A stretch of 64,000 nt of DNA from Vespula vulgaris (lineage: Eukaryota > Arthropoda > Insecta > Hymenoptera > Vespidae). Shown piece by piece: positions 11,906 through 24,329 of the stretch. The notes beneath the pieces are model-generated. The model was not told the DNA's origin. It searched no databases and saw nothing but the letters and a program-made list of their open reading frames with translations. The DNA is taken from assembly GCF_905475345.1 (NCBI RefSeq), contig NC_066588.1, positions 3,296,001 to 3,360,000 on the forward strand, in the 5' to 3' direction. A program made the position numbers and the translations under genes. Within the stretch, counting starts at the first letter, position 1. Every line of letters begins with the position of its first letter.

Positions 11906-12749
11906 CGCACCCCTAATAAATTGCTGTCTATATTTCTTGCTTCTTGTTTTTCTTTTCTTCATATCTTTCTATATCTTTTTCCTTCTCTTTCTCTTCGTTT
12001 CTTTTTTCGTTGTTTTTCATTTCTTTTTTTCCTTTTTTTAATTCCTTCCGAAAGTATTAATTCAAATGTACTAATGTAATACTAGTTATGCATATTAGCA
12101 TATGAATTTTTTTGTCTGCATCGTCGATCTATGTTACATAGAGTAGATATGTAATATCGATCGGTATATGTTGCTTCGATTTATCTTTCATTTCAATTGA
12201 ATCATTTTTTTTTTTTTTTGGTGTGATAATATCATCTGTTTGTTCTTTTCTTTTATTAAATGTAATTGTTAAATATAATTGTTGTAATCATTTAATCGGT
12301 ACTTTCTTAAAGGAGGGTTTCTATGGGTTCTGCGAGAATGTCTATTATGCAGCGATATACATATATATATATATATATATCTTTCTTTCTTCCCTTTTTT
12401 CAATGCTTTTTTCTTTTATCACTTTCTTTCGTATTCTTCTTTCAACCTTCTACTTACTCCTTTGAAGTCGGCGGATTAACTATCTTGCAAGATCGACGAC
12501 TTTCGAGACTTCTTCGGTCAGTAGTAACAGGTAATACGTCAGAATGAGCACGTTCGAAGCAAACAGGTCATGATCTTGGAACTTCTTTCTTGGAAAACTT
12601 ACATTACGATATTTAATATAGACACACATATACACATACAATTTCACGATTGGTTTTAACACTATTGCAAATCACATCCCACCTTTGTCTCTTTCCAGCG
12701 TTCTTTCTCCGAAATTTTCATGCTTATCGAAAAAACTAAATTTAGTCAA

Positions 12750-13235
12750 ACGACCTTGAATAAATACGATCATTATTGCTGGATAATACAAGTTATTTCT
12801 CCTTCGAAAACAGAAATATATATATATATATATATATATATTGAAAGAATAAATTTATTTCAATGTTTTTGAATAAATACAATTTTTATCGATATTAAGA
12901 ATTATTTTTTCTTTTCTTTAAGATATGAATATTTATAAAAAGAACAAGTTTATTGCAATTACTTGAAGAAATGTAATTTCTATTTTTCGATAATACATAT
13001 CGCCACTCTTTGCCTCCCAAAAATGTTTATATTTATGAAAAAAAAAAAAAAAAATAAAAACAAAGAAAAAAGAAAATCACTTAATCATTTATTTCGATGT
13101 CATCGAAAAAGTACTATTTTTATTATTCCGTAGAATAAAATTATTTTCCTTTTTCAAAAAAATATTTATACTTATTAGAATAAAAAAAATATTCATTTCA
13201 ATGTCATTGAACAATAAAATATTCGAACGAATCAA
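12750..13235 (+). repeat. Diverged tandem array
   Basis: Related blocks with the order 'aataaatttatttcaatgt', then 'gaataaata', then a T-rich 'tcgata' start near 12846, 12943, 13087 and 13188. A degenerate copy is near 12755. Each block is about 95-140 bases and strongly diverged. Confidence 0.5.
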
Positions 13236-13603
13236 AGAGTGGAACATTTTTCATCGCTTTAATATTTAAGTTGTGTTGTTATGTTCGACGAGAAAAGATA
13301 TGTTTCTATCTCCCTTTCAATTTGTAAATCTAATTCGTTTTTAAAGTATCGATCGAAAAAAAAGAATTTTTTATATTTTTATTCAAATTTTTTTTCACAA
13401 AAGCTGGTCAAAAATGTAATGAATGAATAGAAAGACGAAGAGAGAGAGAGAGAGAGAGAGAAACACTGATAATAAATATATTATGCAAAAAATAAATACA
13501 TAAGTACATAAATACATATATATCCTCGTTGAGGCTAATCACTGTGACGAAAGATTTGTATTAGAATAATCTCTGTACATATAACTACATATATGTATAC
13601 ACT

Positions 13604-13605
<2 letters not shown>

Positions 13606-13653
<48 letters not shown>
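13606..13653. repeat. AT microsatellite
   Basis: About 24 AT units, followed by imperfect tatagtata palindromes up to 13685. Confidence 0.95.
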
Positions 13654-13657
<4 letters not shown>

Positions 13658-14011
13658 TAGTATAGTATATATATACTATAATATGTATGTATACTCATGT
13701 ATATATATATATATAGATGATGTGTAAAATGCTTGTGAATATTTTCTTAACAAATGTTACCTTGTATGGTGTTGATAAGATTACGTGGAATTTCTTGGTA
13801 AGAAATATGAGCTTTTTTCTTTTTCTTTTCCTTTTTTTATTTTTTATTTTTGTCAGCATTTATCGTAACATATGTATGTGTGGGTGTGTTATGTGTTTGA
13901 AATATGACAAAGCACATTTCTCTTTTCTTTCGAATTGACATTTAGATATTAACATAAGAACAAGAAAAAAATAAAAAAGAATACATGAAAAGATTAAAAA
14001 ACAAAAAAATA

Positions 14012-14050
14012 GAAAAGAAAAGAAAAGAAAAGAAAAGAAAAGAAAAGAAA
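14012..14050 (+). repeat. GAAAA pentanucleotide repeat
   Basis: About seven perfect five-base units, purine only. Confidence 0.9.
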
Positions 14051-15188
14051 AAATTCTGCATATCTGTCAAAAATTTCAATTCTCGTATTTATTATTTTTC
14101 TTTACACCTTCCTAACTTCTTTTCCTGTGACCTTGAAATCTTTTTCATTTTATTTTTCTTTTTTTATCTTTTCCTTCGTTTTCTGATTACGTCGGTAAAG
14201 ATGAAGAAAAGATGAAGCTTAGGAAAAAAAGATTGTTAAAATTATAAGATGACATTTCTCTATCGTTTTTACGATCGATGATGGAAAAACGAATTGTTGG
14301 TCTTACGTTGACAATATGTTGACATTTCATTGACCTATATTCCGTAAGTCACATAATTGCGATCAATGTCAATGTAAATTTTATAATAAGACAAAAAAAA
14401 GGATAAAAAAAGCAAATAAAGCAAAAAAAAAAATAAAAAGAAGATTTGATTTGAATCGAGGACTTTGATCTTACACATATACACATACACGCACATATTT
14501 ATATATGTGTATATATATATATGTGTATGTATATATACACACACATAGTATATATATATGCGTATTCATTCGTTGAAAATGAATCTGAGACTATGAATAA
14601 ATCATATAATTGTGAATCATGTAATTGGAATTATAACAATGTCAACGATATAATAAGTTAGAAAAAGAAAATAATAAATAAAAATCAATAGATAAATATA
14701 TAAGAAAATACAAAATAAAAAATAAAATAAAATTTAAATAAAATCAAGGGACTTTTTTTTTACGCGAGCACATCCACACATGAACATTTACGCACATGTG
14801 TGTAAATATATACACATTACACACCTATACCTACTCATTTGTTAAAAATTAATCTCAGTCATTGAATAAATCCAACATGAAATTTCATGGCTGATGAGTT
14901 TGTTTATTAACGGGTCGCATATTTACCATGTTACTTTTGCGGGTTTCTTTTTTCTTTCTTTTTTTTTTTTTCTTTTTCTCAAACAATAATGCTAGTTCAT
15001 ACTTATAAGCATTCACATAAGACATTAGCTAGAATATCATAGTAATGCTAATAGACTAGTTGCTAACGTTTCTGTCGAGGAAGGAAACGGACTACGTAAT
15101 GCATAGTCTCTAACTAGAAGAGAAGGCGAGTATTAAATCTGAATATAGTATGTGCAGATACTTTACTTTTGTTATTCATGTTAGAGAG

Positions 15189-15220
<32 letters not shown>

Positions 15221-15387
15221 CATACATATTTATGTATGTATATATGTGCGTATTTATTTAAATGAACTAGTAATTCATATTCCTTCTTGAGCAGACAACT
15301 TTTAATGACGTCATAGAATTAAAAGACTATACATTTTTCTTTTTTTTTTAGAGAATACAAAGTTCTGTATTACTGCATTGTTAATTT

Positions 15388-15388
<1 letters not shown>

Positions 15389-15465
<77 letters not shown>

Positions 15466-15466
15466 C
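15389..15466. repeat. AT microsatellite, about 38 units
   Basis: One of the longest AT runs in the window. Confidence 0.95.
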
Positions 15467-16540
15467 GTATATAAATTTTTTTTTATAATATAAAATATAA
15501 AATACAAAATTTCTTTTTTATAAATAATGTAAAATTTTTGATTTATTAATTTTATGTATACACATATATACGCATTTTTTTTTTATAATATAACAATACA
15601 AAGAAGGCATCAATTTATAAAGATTATCTATTAAAAGATATTATTTTATATACATAAAAGATATTATTGCAAAATTTAATTTCGTGCTACCTATTAGAGC
15701 TTTAACTTTCAATGTTTTGTAAAAATTTCTTTATTTGAAATATATGATATGGTATTAATGATTCATATATAAACTTTAAAAGAGAAAGAGAGAATTTAAA
15801 AAAGAAAAATTTATTGTCATTTCCATATTATAAATATTTTTTATATGAATTAACTAATACTTCTTTTTTTTAATAGAACATTTCTAATCGACTAAACCAA
15901 AACTTAGAAGAATGTTTGTTATTGTATTAAACTCAATGTATTTCTTTTTCTTTTCTATCATTTATTATTATATTATATACCGTATCTAGATACGTATTGT
16001 TATTTTTAAATTAATCAATTAATTCTGTATCTTGAGTAAATTACTTTCGTTTTAACTAGTTTGTTATTTCATAAAATTAGAAATACGCTTTTTATTATAT
16101 TAAGTTAGATATTCTTTCTCTTTATATCATTCAGATCTTATATATCATTTATATAGGTATTTGCCGTAATCTTCTTTTAATTAATTACTTAATTTTCTTT
16201 TTAAAATAAAAAATATTCAATTGTATCATGAAAACAGAAGTAAGTTTGTTGTATAATAAAGAGTATTAAAGTTAAATTATTTTATCATTTATTAATCACA
16301 TATATACGTATATGTGTATATACGTAATCACATGTTAATAGTTATTTTTCAAAACACATACACACACACACACACATATATTATATTTCTTTTTTTTTAT
16401 AAATTATATAAAAATTCTAAATTATTAATAAAATTAATAAAACATATATGAATAAATATATAGGAATAATTAATCGATTTATCGATATAACCCGTTAAAG
16501 AGATAGAGACCTTCGTCCTTCATAGTCATTAGAAGTCTCG

Positions 16541-16708
16541 ATGTCACCGTCGATCGTCGCTTCGAGGATTCCCGAGCGATCGATAGGTAGCTTCATTTCA
16601 GGTCAAGAAGTAGCGACCATAACAGTGGTCAAGACGGTCTGCACTTTCCCTAACATTGCACAACGTGGTTACTGGTACACTGACGTAACCGAAAGTCTGA
16701 TTAAATAA
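16541..16708 (+). CDS. Small ORF of 55 codons in a GC-richer island, unidentified
   Basis: This is an ATG-to-TAA frame with varied composition (for example IAQRGYWYTDVTESLIK at the end), in a 200-base patch clearly GC-richer than its flanks. The opposite strand also has a 33-codon ATG frame there. No family is recognised and no splice structure is clear. It may instead be a regulatory island. Confidence 0.2.
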   Translation: MSPSIVASRIPERSIGSFISGQEVATITVVKTVCTFPNIAQRGYWYTDVTESLIK

Positions 16709-18210
16709 CGTCGAATTATTCACCCCCATATATATATATATATATATATTTTCATTTTTTATAATTTCTTTTTTGTCATCGTTAACCTTATTTCAAATTT
16801 ATTTCGATTAAGTATTTCTATCGTTGAAAATTGTATATGATTTATAACGTAGATATGCATCATATATAATGAAAATTAATATATATATATATGGTATACG
16901 TATAAAATTTAAATGACATAGAAAGAAATTATTCGTTTTACGAATAATCGAACGAAAGGAAAATCGAATATATTGGTTGAACATGTACCATTGTAAAATG
17001 GCGAAACTAATATTTAACTAGTAGCGATTTGGTTCAAGGTTTAGAGCCCTCGAATGAAGCCCGATTACTGTCTTTTATCTTCTCGACAGATTTCTTGACG
17101 TAATAAGATACAACATCCTGTATATATATAACGAGAGAATTGCTGCTATCTGTCGATAATATACAACGACCTCAGATTTTTCTTTTTTCTTTTTCTTTTT
17201 CTTTTTTTTTTTTTTTTGATACGTATAACAAAATTTTTATCTAGTTATTCTTTCTTTTTTTTATGAAATTTCACTCGAAATTTATTTACCGGAAAAAACG
17301 AATAGATGAGAGAATCACGTGTTACGTTTATCAAATTTATCTTCACCGCGATTTTTTTGTTTCTTGTTCGTTTTATTATTTTTTTTTTTTTATTTTTCTC
17401 ATGACACCAATCTTTTCCTATCAATATTAAAATTTTTAATTACGCATTGTTATTTATTTTTGACATATTGCAAAAATTTTGCAAATATTCCTCAAACATT
17501 TGTTTATACTTTTCAAACATTCTTTTTTCGCTTAAAAAAATTATATTGTTTCAATTGTTCATACGTAACGTATACACGTAATGTATAATAAATATCATCG
17601 ACGTAAAAGAAAATTTTAGATATCACATTTGGCATGGTGTTAATTAAAATTTGTTTATAATCCGTAGATATTTTTATGATTGAAAAAAAGATCAGATTCG
17701 GTATGCATTTCACGAAATTTACTTCGTGGAAGATATTTTCGTACCGAAGAAAAACAGATTACCGAGATAACCAATGTTATTGTTTCTTCATTCTCCTCCT
17801 TTACTTTCTACGCAAACAAATGATTATATATACACGCACATGCACATATAAACGGACACACATAAGCAAACATTGATGTAAGAATTTTTAATAATTTTCA
17901 TGTTTTTCTTTGATTATTCCAAAATATTTATCACTTACAATCAATCTCAACTTTACGTGTGAACGTGACTCTAGATACAATTTTTGAGTTTTACTAATAA
18001 TAAAAAGATGGAGTACGTGCGAGAAATTAGAAATAATAATTTTGATTTTGAAATTCTTTTCGATTGATAACAAATGAACTTTGAAAATGACCTATATAAG
18101 ATTGAATTTATACATACATGTATATATGTATGTATATAGTACCAATGCGATAACTATACTTTTTAATATACATCTATTTATCTATTATTTTATTTAATTC
18201 TATTTTATTT

Positions 18211-18542
18211 AAAAACTAAATAATTACAATATTGAATTTATATATACAATATAATAAATAAATATATAATATACATACTTATAAATTTGTTATATTATAA
18301 TATATGCATATATTATAATTATATATATAATTATAATTACAATTATATCGTATCAATTTTATATTAATTATTGATCAATTATATAGACAGACAGAAAAAA
18401 ATATTATATTATAAAATCTGTATAATATATAAATACTTAATAAAACTCGTTTGAATAATTAAAACTTGAACTGAGCGGAAACATAAAAACTAGTTATAAA
18501 TACACTTTATCTTACTCAAAAATTAAGTGATTATAATATTTA

Positions 18543-18588
<46 letters not shown>

Positions 18589-18745
18589 ATAAACATCTAT
18601 TGTATTATATTATATACGTATATAATTATAATTACATTATATGAAATTTCAATGAATTATTAGTCAAATGAATAAAATATTATATTATCACACTTACATT
18701 TTAAATATTCAATAAAACTCGTTAGAAAAATTATAACTTTAAAGA
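18211..18745 (+). repeat. Diverged tandem duplication, period about 306 bases
   Basis: Copy A starts at 18211 and copy B at about 18517. Shared landmarks in order are aaaaactaaataattacaat versus aaaaattaagtgattataat, then ataattataattaca, then aaaatattatatta, then aataaaactcgtt. The AT repeat in copy B (18547-18587) has expanded. Confidence 0.6.
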
Positions 18746-19324
18746 TGTGATAATAAGGAATGATAATAAAATAATTTTAACTTTTCACTAATACGATTTG
18801 GAAATTTTAAGGATTTCATAAATATCAGATTGAATCGTAATTAATCGTATCACAGTTATTCGAGTCCGCGAGAAAATGTCACGAAGTTGTACGAGAGAAG
18901 GAGACGAAACGGGTCGCTTAGCTATAGCACCAACAGACGTGAAAGCGGTTGATCCGGCTGCTACTGTTGCCATTGCTACTAATGTTGCCGTTGCCGTTGT
19001 CGATGCTGTTGCTATTGCCGTTGCTAATGCTCTTGCTCTTGCTCTTGCTCTTGCCGAGAATTACGTAAATCCCAGGAAGAACGTTCAAAATGGCTTAGTC
19101 GAGTTCTACTTATATCTAATGTGTATTATACATATTTTTCCTTTTCATAATATTAAAACGTCCCAATAATATTTTCTCTAATAATTCCAATTGAATTGTT
19201 TGAAATTAAATTATTTGAAAAAGAAAAGATAAAACCAAATTTTTAATTAGTGTCGATATTTCATGAAATATTGTTAAATGATGTTTAGAAAAATTTATAT
19301 TCAATCAAACAGAATATACAATTC

Positions 19325-19329
<5 letters not shown>

Positions 19330-19404
<75 letters not shown>

Positions 19405-19549
19405 ATCAAAAAGTTATCGAATAACTGTAATACTGATGAATAAAATAGGGTGAATGTACTCTCTGTAAAATAAACATCTAATCTTAGAAGAGATAAATAA
19501 GTAAACTCAACTATACATTCATACATACATACATACATACATACATACA

Positions 19550-19603
<54 letters not shown>

Positions 19604-19604
19604 C
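19330..19604. repeat. Compound AT and CATA microsatellites
   Basis: There is an AT run at 19330-19372, then unique sequence, then a CATA run of about 15 units (19518-19578) merging into AT. Confidence 0.95.
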
Positions 19605-20194
19605 AGTCGTATAGATATAAATATAATCAATTACAAGATTTCATTTTATTTTGTTTTACTATAAAATAGATAAATACGAAGATTTCTAACCATTTCTCGT
19701 TTTTTCTTTTTCTTTGAAGATATATATCAATACAGTTCGATGCACTAGCAAAAAAAATTGAAAAAGAAAATTATGCATTGTTTTATCATGACGATTGGAA
19801 AGCACTAAATTAATTTTTCATTAATATTCCAATACAATATATATTATATAAATAAAAAAATATATATATTTATATAATCGATGTATTCCAAATATAATAT
19901 TCAAATATAAAATTCAAATTATAATACTATCACGATCGATGAAATTTTTTTTTTTATTTGTTTTCAATATACTTACAATCAGTGTACTTGATAATTAAGA
20001 TAATTACGATGATATAAAAATAATAAGACAATTAAGATGATATAAAAATATCGAAATTCATTAAAGAGTAATAAAAATTTTATAATGATTTATAAAATTA
20101 AACGACACTTGTTCATTTCTTGTTTCTTTAACGAACCATTTTATTCGACACGAATAAAAAAGTTTGAGTAAATTTTTACAAATAATGTATTACT

Positions 20195-20247
20195 GCAGAG
20201 AGACGGAGAAAGAAAGAATGAGATAAAGAAAAAGAGAAAGAGAGAGG

Positions 20248-20278
<31 letters not shown>

Positions 20279-20345
20279 CAAAACGAGATAAAAATAATGC
20301 AAGAGACAGAGATAAAGACAGAGAGATAGAAAGAGAGAAAGGAAG
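20195..20345 (+). repeat. GA-rich purine tract
   Basis: A 150-base purine-rich stretch with a perfect GA core near 20257-20275. An AT run follows at 20438-20477. Confidence 0.85.
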
Positions 20346-20434
20346 ACTTTTTAATACGTCTGTTTAATGATAAAAAAATTGTCGAAGAATGACAATCGTT
20401 CCATCGAAAATTTTTAAACCTTCTTTCAACATCT

Positions 20435-20483
<49 letters not shown>

Positions 20484-22126
20484 TTGGTCATATCTGTTTC
20501 ATAGAGTCATTATCAAAAAATTAATATAATCTGAAATAAAAGATTAGGCTTTCTTTATATATGTATTTACATATTATACGTTTATATTTGCTGTTTTTAT
20601 GCATAGGAACCTGTTTTTAAGATTAGATAAAGATAATACGACCTGTATAGGTAGTTAAATAGATATACATATGTATACATGTATCTATTTTTCTGGAATA
20701 TTTATAATTTCGTTCGAATTCTTTTTCTTTTTAATTACTTTCCTTTTCTTGTTGTACTCTTATCAAAGAAAGAAAAAAAACAAAGAGAAAGAGACAGAGA
20801 AAGAAAAGAAAGATTTTAAATTGGAATATTAAACAACATATTTTAAGGTTTAATTATCGTAGAATTGATTGAATCAATTACTAAAGTGAACAAAATTTAT
20901 AATACGATAATGAAAACAATAAAATATTGCGAACGTTTTAAAAATATCTTTGAATACGAACACACGTGTTTTATACATCCAAATTTGTTTACACAAATAT
21001 GTATGTGTGTGTATATATATGTTTTTATAGAGATGATTTTTAGTCGATTAATGCATACCATTAAACTTTGATTTCGCTGAAACGAGAAACGAATAATATT
21101 TATTTATTTATTTATTTTTTCTTTTTCTTATTTTTAGTTTTATTTCTATTTTTATTTCTATCATGAGAGAAAAAAATATTTATCCGTCTATATATGTATA
21201 TAATATATTATCGTTCGCCTTATTATTTTTTTATTTTTTTTTTATTACCTTTTCTTTTTTTTATAATTCGACCATTCAAAATCAACAGATTTAAATTTAG
21301 TAAATAGATTCTTAATTACGCACGCGTGTGTACACATACACACACATACACACATATTGAATTAACATTGAAACGAACAGAAATGTACGTACGTAACAAT
21401 GATGGATAATTATAAATTAGTATATTTTTTCTTTGTCAATGAATCGTCTTTTGAAAATTTTCTTGAGAAAAATATTTTTAACAATTTTGAAAGATCGTAT
21501 GTATATCGTAGTATCTTATGTATATGAAGTTACGAACGATTATATTGAATAAAACATATCAATCGATGCTCAGTGTCATTCTCTGTCTCAATGTCAATTT
21601 TCTCTCTCTTTTTTTTTCAACCTTTGCTCGATGTTTTTTTGATATATATATATATACGTCTTTTTTCTTTCTTTTTCTTCTAACCAATTACGCATTCACA
21701 TACTTACATATCTACAATAAAAAGGGTTTTCGAACGTAAATGATCGACCTTCGGAACAAGATTTACAAACGTTGATGTTAATGAAGAAAAAAAATCAATT
21801 AAGAAAGAAAGCCGCGATTGATGATGTCGATGATAAAGCTATTCCAATTAATTTTTCTATCTTTGTTTTTTCGTTTGTTTCTGTTTTTCTTTTCTACTTC
21901 GTTAATTTTTCAATGCAGCTTTTCATTATGCAGAAATTTTTTAGATTACGTTTGGTAAAAACTCAATGACGTCATTCAACGTTCGAAAAAATCTCACTCG
22001 TCAATAGCTTTATACTTATCAGTAAATAGATTCCACTTATAGTAGAAACGATAAAAACAATGGAAAGTATTGTTGAGTGAGACATCTATTCTTTTTATTC
22101 ACTCGATCTTATTGTAAAAAAAAAGT

Positions 22127-22157
<31 letters not shown>

Positions 22158-22188
22158 AATTAACAGCTTCGAAGGTAATTCCCATGGT

Positions 22189-22330
22189 CTCTACATTATC
22201 GACAGAATTTTATATATTAAACGTTCATTTCAATATGATATAATCTCATTTTTTATTTTCTTTATATGGTAACTTATATGATAAATTCGACTCTACATTA
22301 TCGACAAAATTTTTATATTAAGTATTTGTA
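22189..22330 (+). repeat. 102-base tandem duplication
   Basis: The block ctctacattatcgaca followed by an A/T-rich tail occurs at 22189 and again at 22291. Confidence 0.55.
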
Positions 22331-23440
22331 GTATATTTTTGTTTCTTTGATTTTCTCTTTTTTTTTTTTTTAGGTTGGTTAAGTAAGTTTTCTATGATGA
22401 TATTAAATTAAAGATGTTTCTCGTTATCTTTCCAACATATTCACGTATAAATCTTTTAAAAATTTATATTATTAGAAAAACAACAACTAAATAAAGTATT
22501 ATAAAATGCTTCGTATATTATTTTGATGTTCTTTTATCGTATGAGTAAACATTTTCACCGGCACGATAATATTGTTTTCACGGTAACATTGTATGTTAAG
22601 TGTTTCAAGATTGAATAGCATATATAGTGCCATCTCTCGGAATATTAAAGAACTCTGTCATATGAAATTATATTCATCGGTAAAACGCATATCTATCGTA
22701 CCAACAAACAATCGTTGTCAAGTATACATGGAGTAGTGAAAGATTGCTTATTATTAAACGATTAAACTACACGTGATATTACAAAAGCTCGTAACATTCG
22801 TTTTCAATCTTGCATGTGTGAATCTATATTTTAATATCATAATTATTATTACTGGAGAAATATTTCATTACAATCATTTGATCTTATATGTGGGTATACT
22901 TACGTATGTATAAAAAATGTTTATACGTATAAAAACAATAAAAAAAAGAAAAAATCAATTTTGCATAATAAAATGAGTCATGTATAAAGATACATTATGT
23001 AAAGAACTATTAGTTATAAAAAATTATTCTGATCTCTTTTTTTTTCATTTTTTAATAGAGGATACATAAATATACATATATACATATATTAATTAGTTTC
23101 ATAAATGAAGCATGCATATGTATGTTTGTCGGACGAACTATCCTTTCACTGAATCTACATATGGCACGATCTAGTAAACTGTAAACTTATTCATCAGAGT
23201 TGTTGGTCACTGCCGACGACCACTTTCACGTGCAGTTACGAACACGATTCTGTATTAAAAGGCATGCGTAGCCAGTCACATAATTAGATTCGCGAGAATT
23301 TAAATTCAATGTTGATTCGATGTTGTTTTCTATCATTTTTCTTCCGAGTTCAATAATAATCTTGCTTCATCCTTTGCCTCGTTTTGTTATTTTTATTTTT
23401 TTTTTTTATTGTCTTTTCTTATTCTTTTTTTTTTGTTTTT

Positions 23441-23760
23441 TATAGATTACGTAATCCAAAAAGAACCGGTATTAGATTCAAATTTCATTTATTAGTCTCT
23501 AACGAACGTAAATACAAATGTAAGATGATATAAATTACAAATGAAATAAACTCGCTTGTCTTCCTTCGTTATTTTTTGTTCTGTTTTTTTTTTTCTTTTT
23601 TATAGGTTACGCAGTCCAAAAGACTCTTGTTAGATTCAAAAAAAATAAAAAAATAAAAAAAAACAGAAAAAGAAAAAATGATTTCGTTTCTATAACAAAT
23701 GTAAATAATAAATATATCGGATAATATAAATTAGAAATGAATAAATTCGAAATGGGAGGA
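23441..23760 (+). repeat. Diverged tandem duplication, period about 160 bases
   Basis: Both copies read tatag(a/g)ttacg, then tccaaaa, then ttagattcaaa, then a block ending aatgaa(a)taaa(c/t)tcg. They start near 23441 and 23601. A run of A and short T tracts separates them. Confidence 0.6.
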
Positions 23761-24246
23761 CACATTGATTAAATAAAATTAATAATTACGTGTTAACGCC
23801 TTTGTAGGCATTTTTAATTATTCTCAAAGAAACGATTATGGTCGTCCCCGACCGTAAGTTTATCGTTTAACATAAAATAAAAATTTGTATTCAAGACAAA
23901 TTCATAGATTCTCATTGTGTACCGCTCACGTTCTTACAATTATGATTAGTAAACCTTGAAAAGTATATACAACAAATAAACGAGGCTTGTCATAAAAGAA
24001 AAAAAAGAAAGAAAAGAAAAAAAAGAATTCGCAATGAACAGTCGAATGTTCAAGGATCATTTTTTCTTTTTTTCTTTTTTTTTCCATTAAATTATTCGAC
24101 TACAGCCTCGCCAATTTCAATATCGTACTAGAGAGAAAAAAATATAAGAAAAAATTTTTTTCAATAATTCTCGATTGAAATTTTGTTTTGTTTAATTTCA
24201 CTCTATCACACGATAAGAAAAATATATTCGTTTTAAAACAACTCAC

Positions 24247-24326
24247 TTTGTTATTCCGTCGCTCCAACTGAACATCTTCTTGATCTTTTCTCGTTGTTTA
24301 GTTTCATCCTTGTTAGAGTCCATCAT
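24247..24326 (-). CDS. Candidate first coding exon, unidentified
   Basis: On the minus strand, two consecutive ATGs open 26 codons with a soluble, charged composition (DSNKDETKQREKIKKMF), ending in phase 2 at a consensus GTGAGT donor. Upstream sequence is purine-rich and stays open for about 20 codons without another ATG. No following exon could be assigned. Purine-rich DNA readily gives Lys/Glu-rich translations, so support is weak. Confidence 0.25.
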
Positions 24327-24329
24327 TTT

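Larger units (their letters stand above)
10330..16530. other. Mostly non-coding DNA with pyrimidine and AT tracts
   Basis: It holds the CT tract, the 12.75-13.2 kb array, AT runs and the GAAAA repeat. Exon-like patches at 10643-10800 (plus), 11214-11300 (minus) and 12477-12530 (plus, between a pyrimidine-rich acceptor and CAG/GTAATA) are open in more than one frame and remain unassigned. Confidence 0.55.
16710..24240. other. AT-rich non-coding DNA with tandem duplications
   Basis: Besides the listed repeats there is a GC-richer Ala/Asn/Ser-type trinucleotide patch at 18870-19080, open in several frames on both strands. I could not show it to be coding. Confidence 0.6.

Noticed and set aside
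11543..12079. Ser/Leu-rich open frames of 140-178 codons
   Set aside because: They are translations of a CT microsatellite tract; no start context, domain or splice support.
18876..19169. 97-codon Ala/Val-rich frame
   Set aside because: The same trinucleotide patch is open in other frames on the minus strand; no homology recognised.
19518..19578. CATA array considered as CRISPR or direct-repeat array
   Set aside because: Simple tetranucleotide repeat with no spacers; eukaryotic context.
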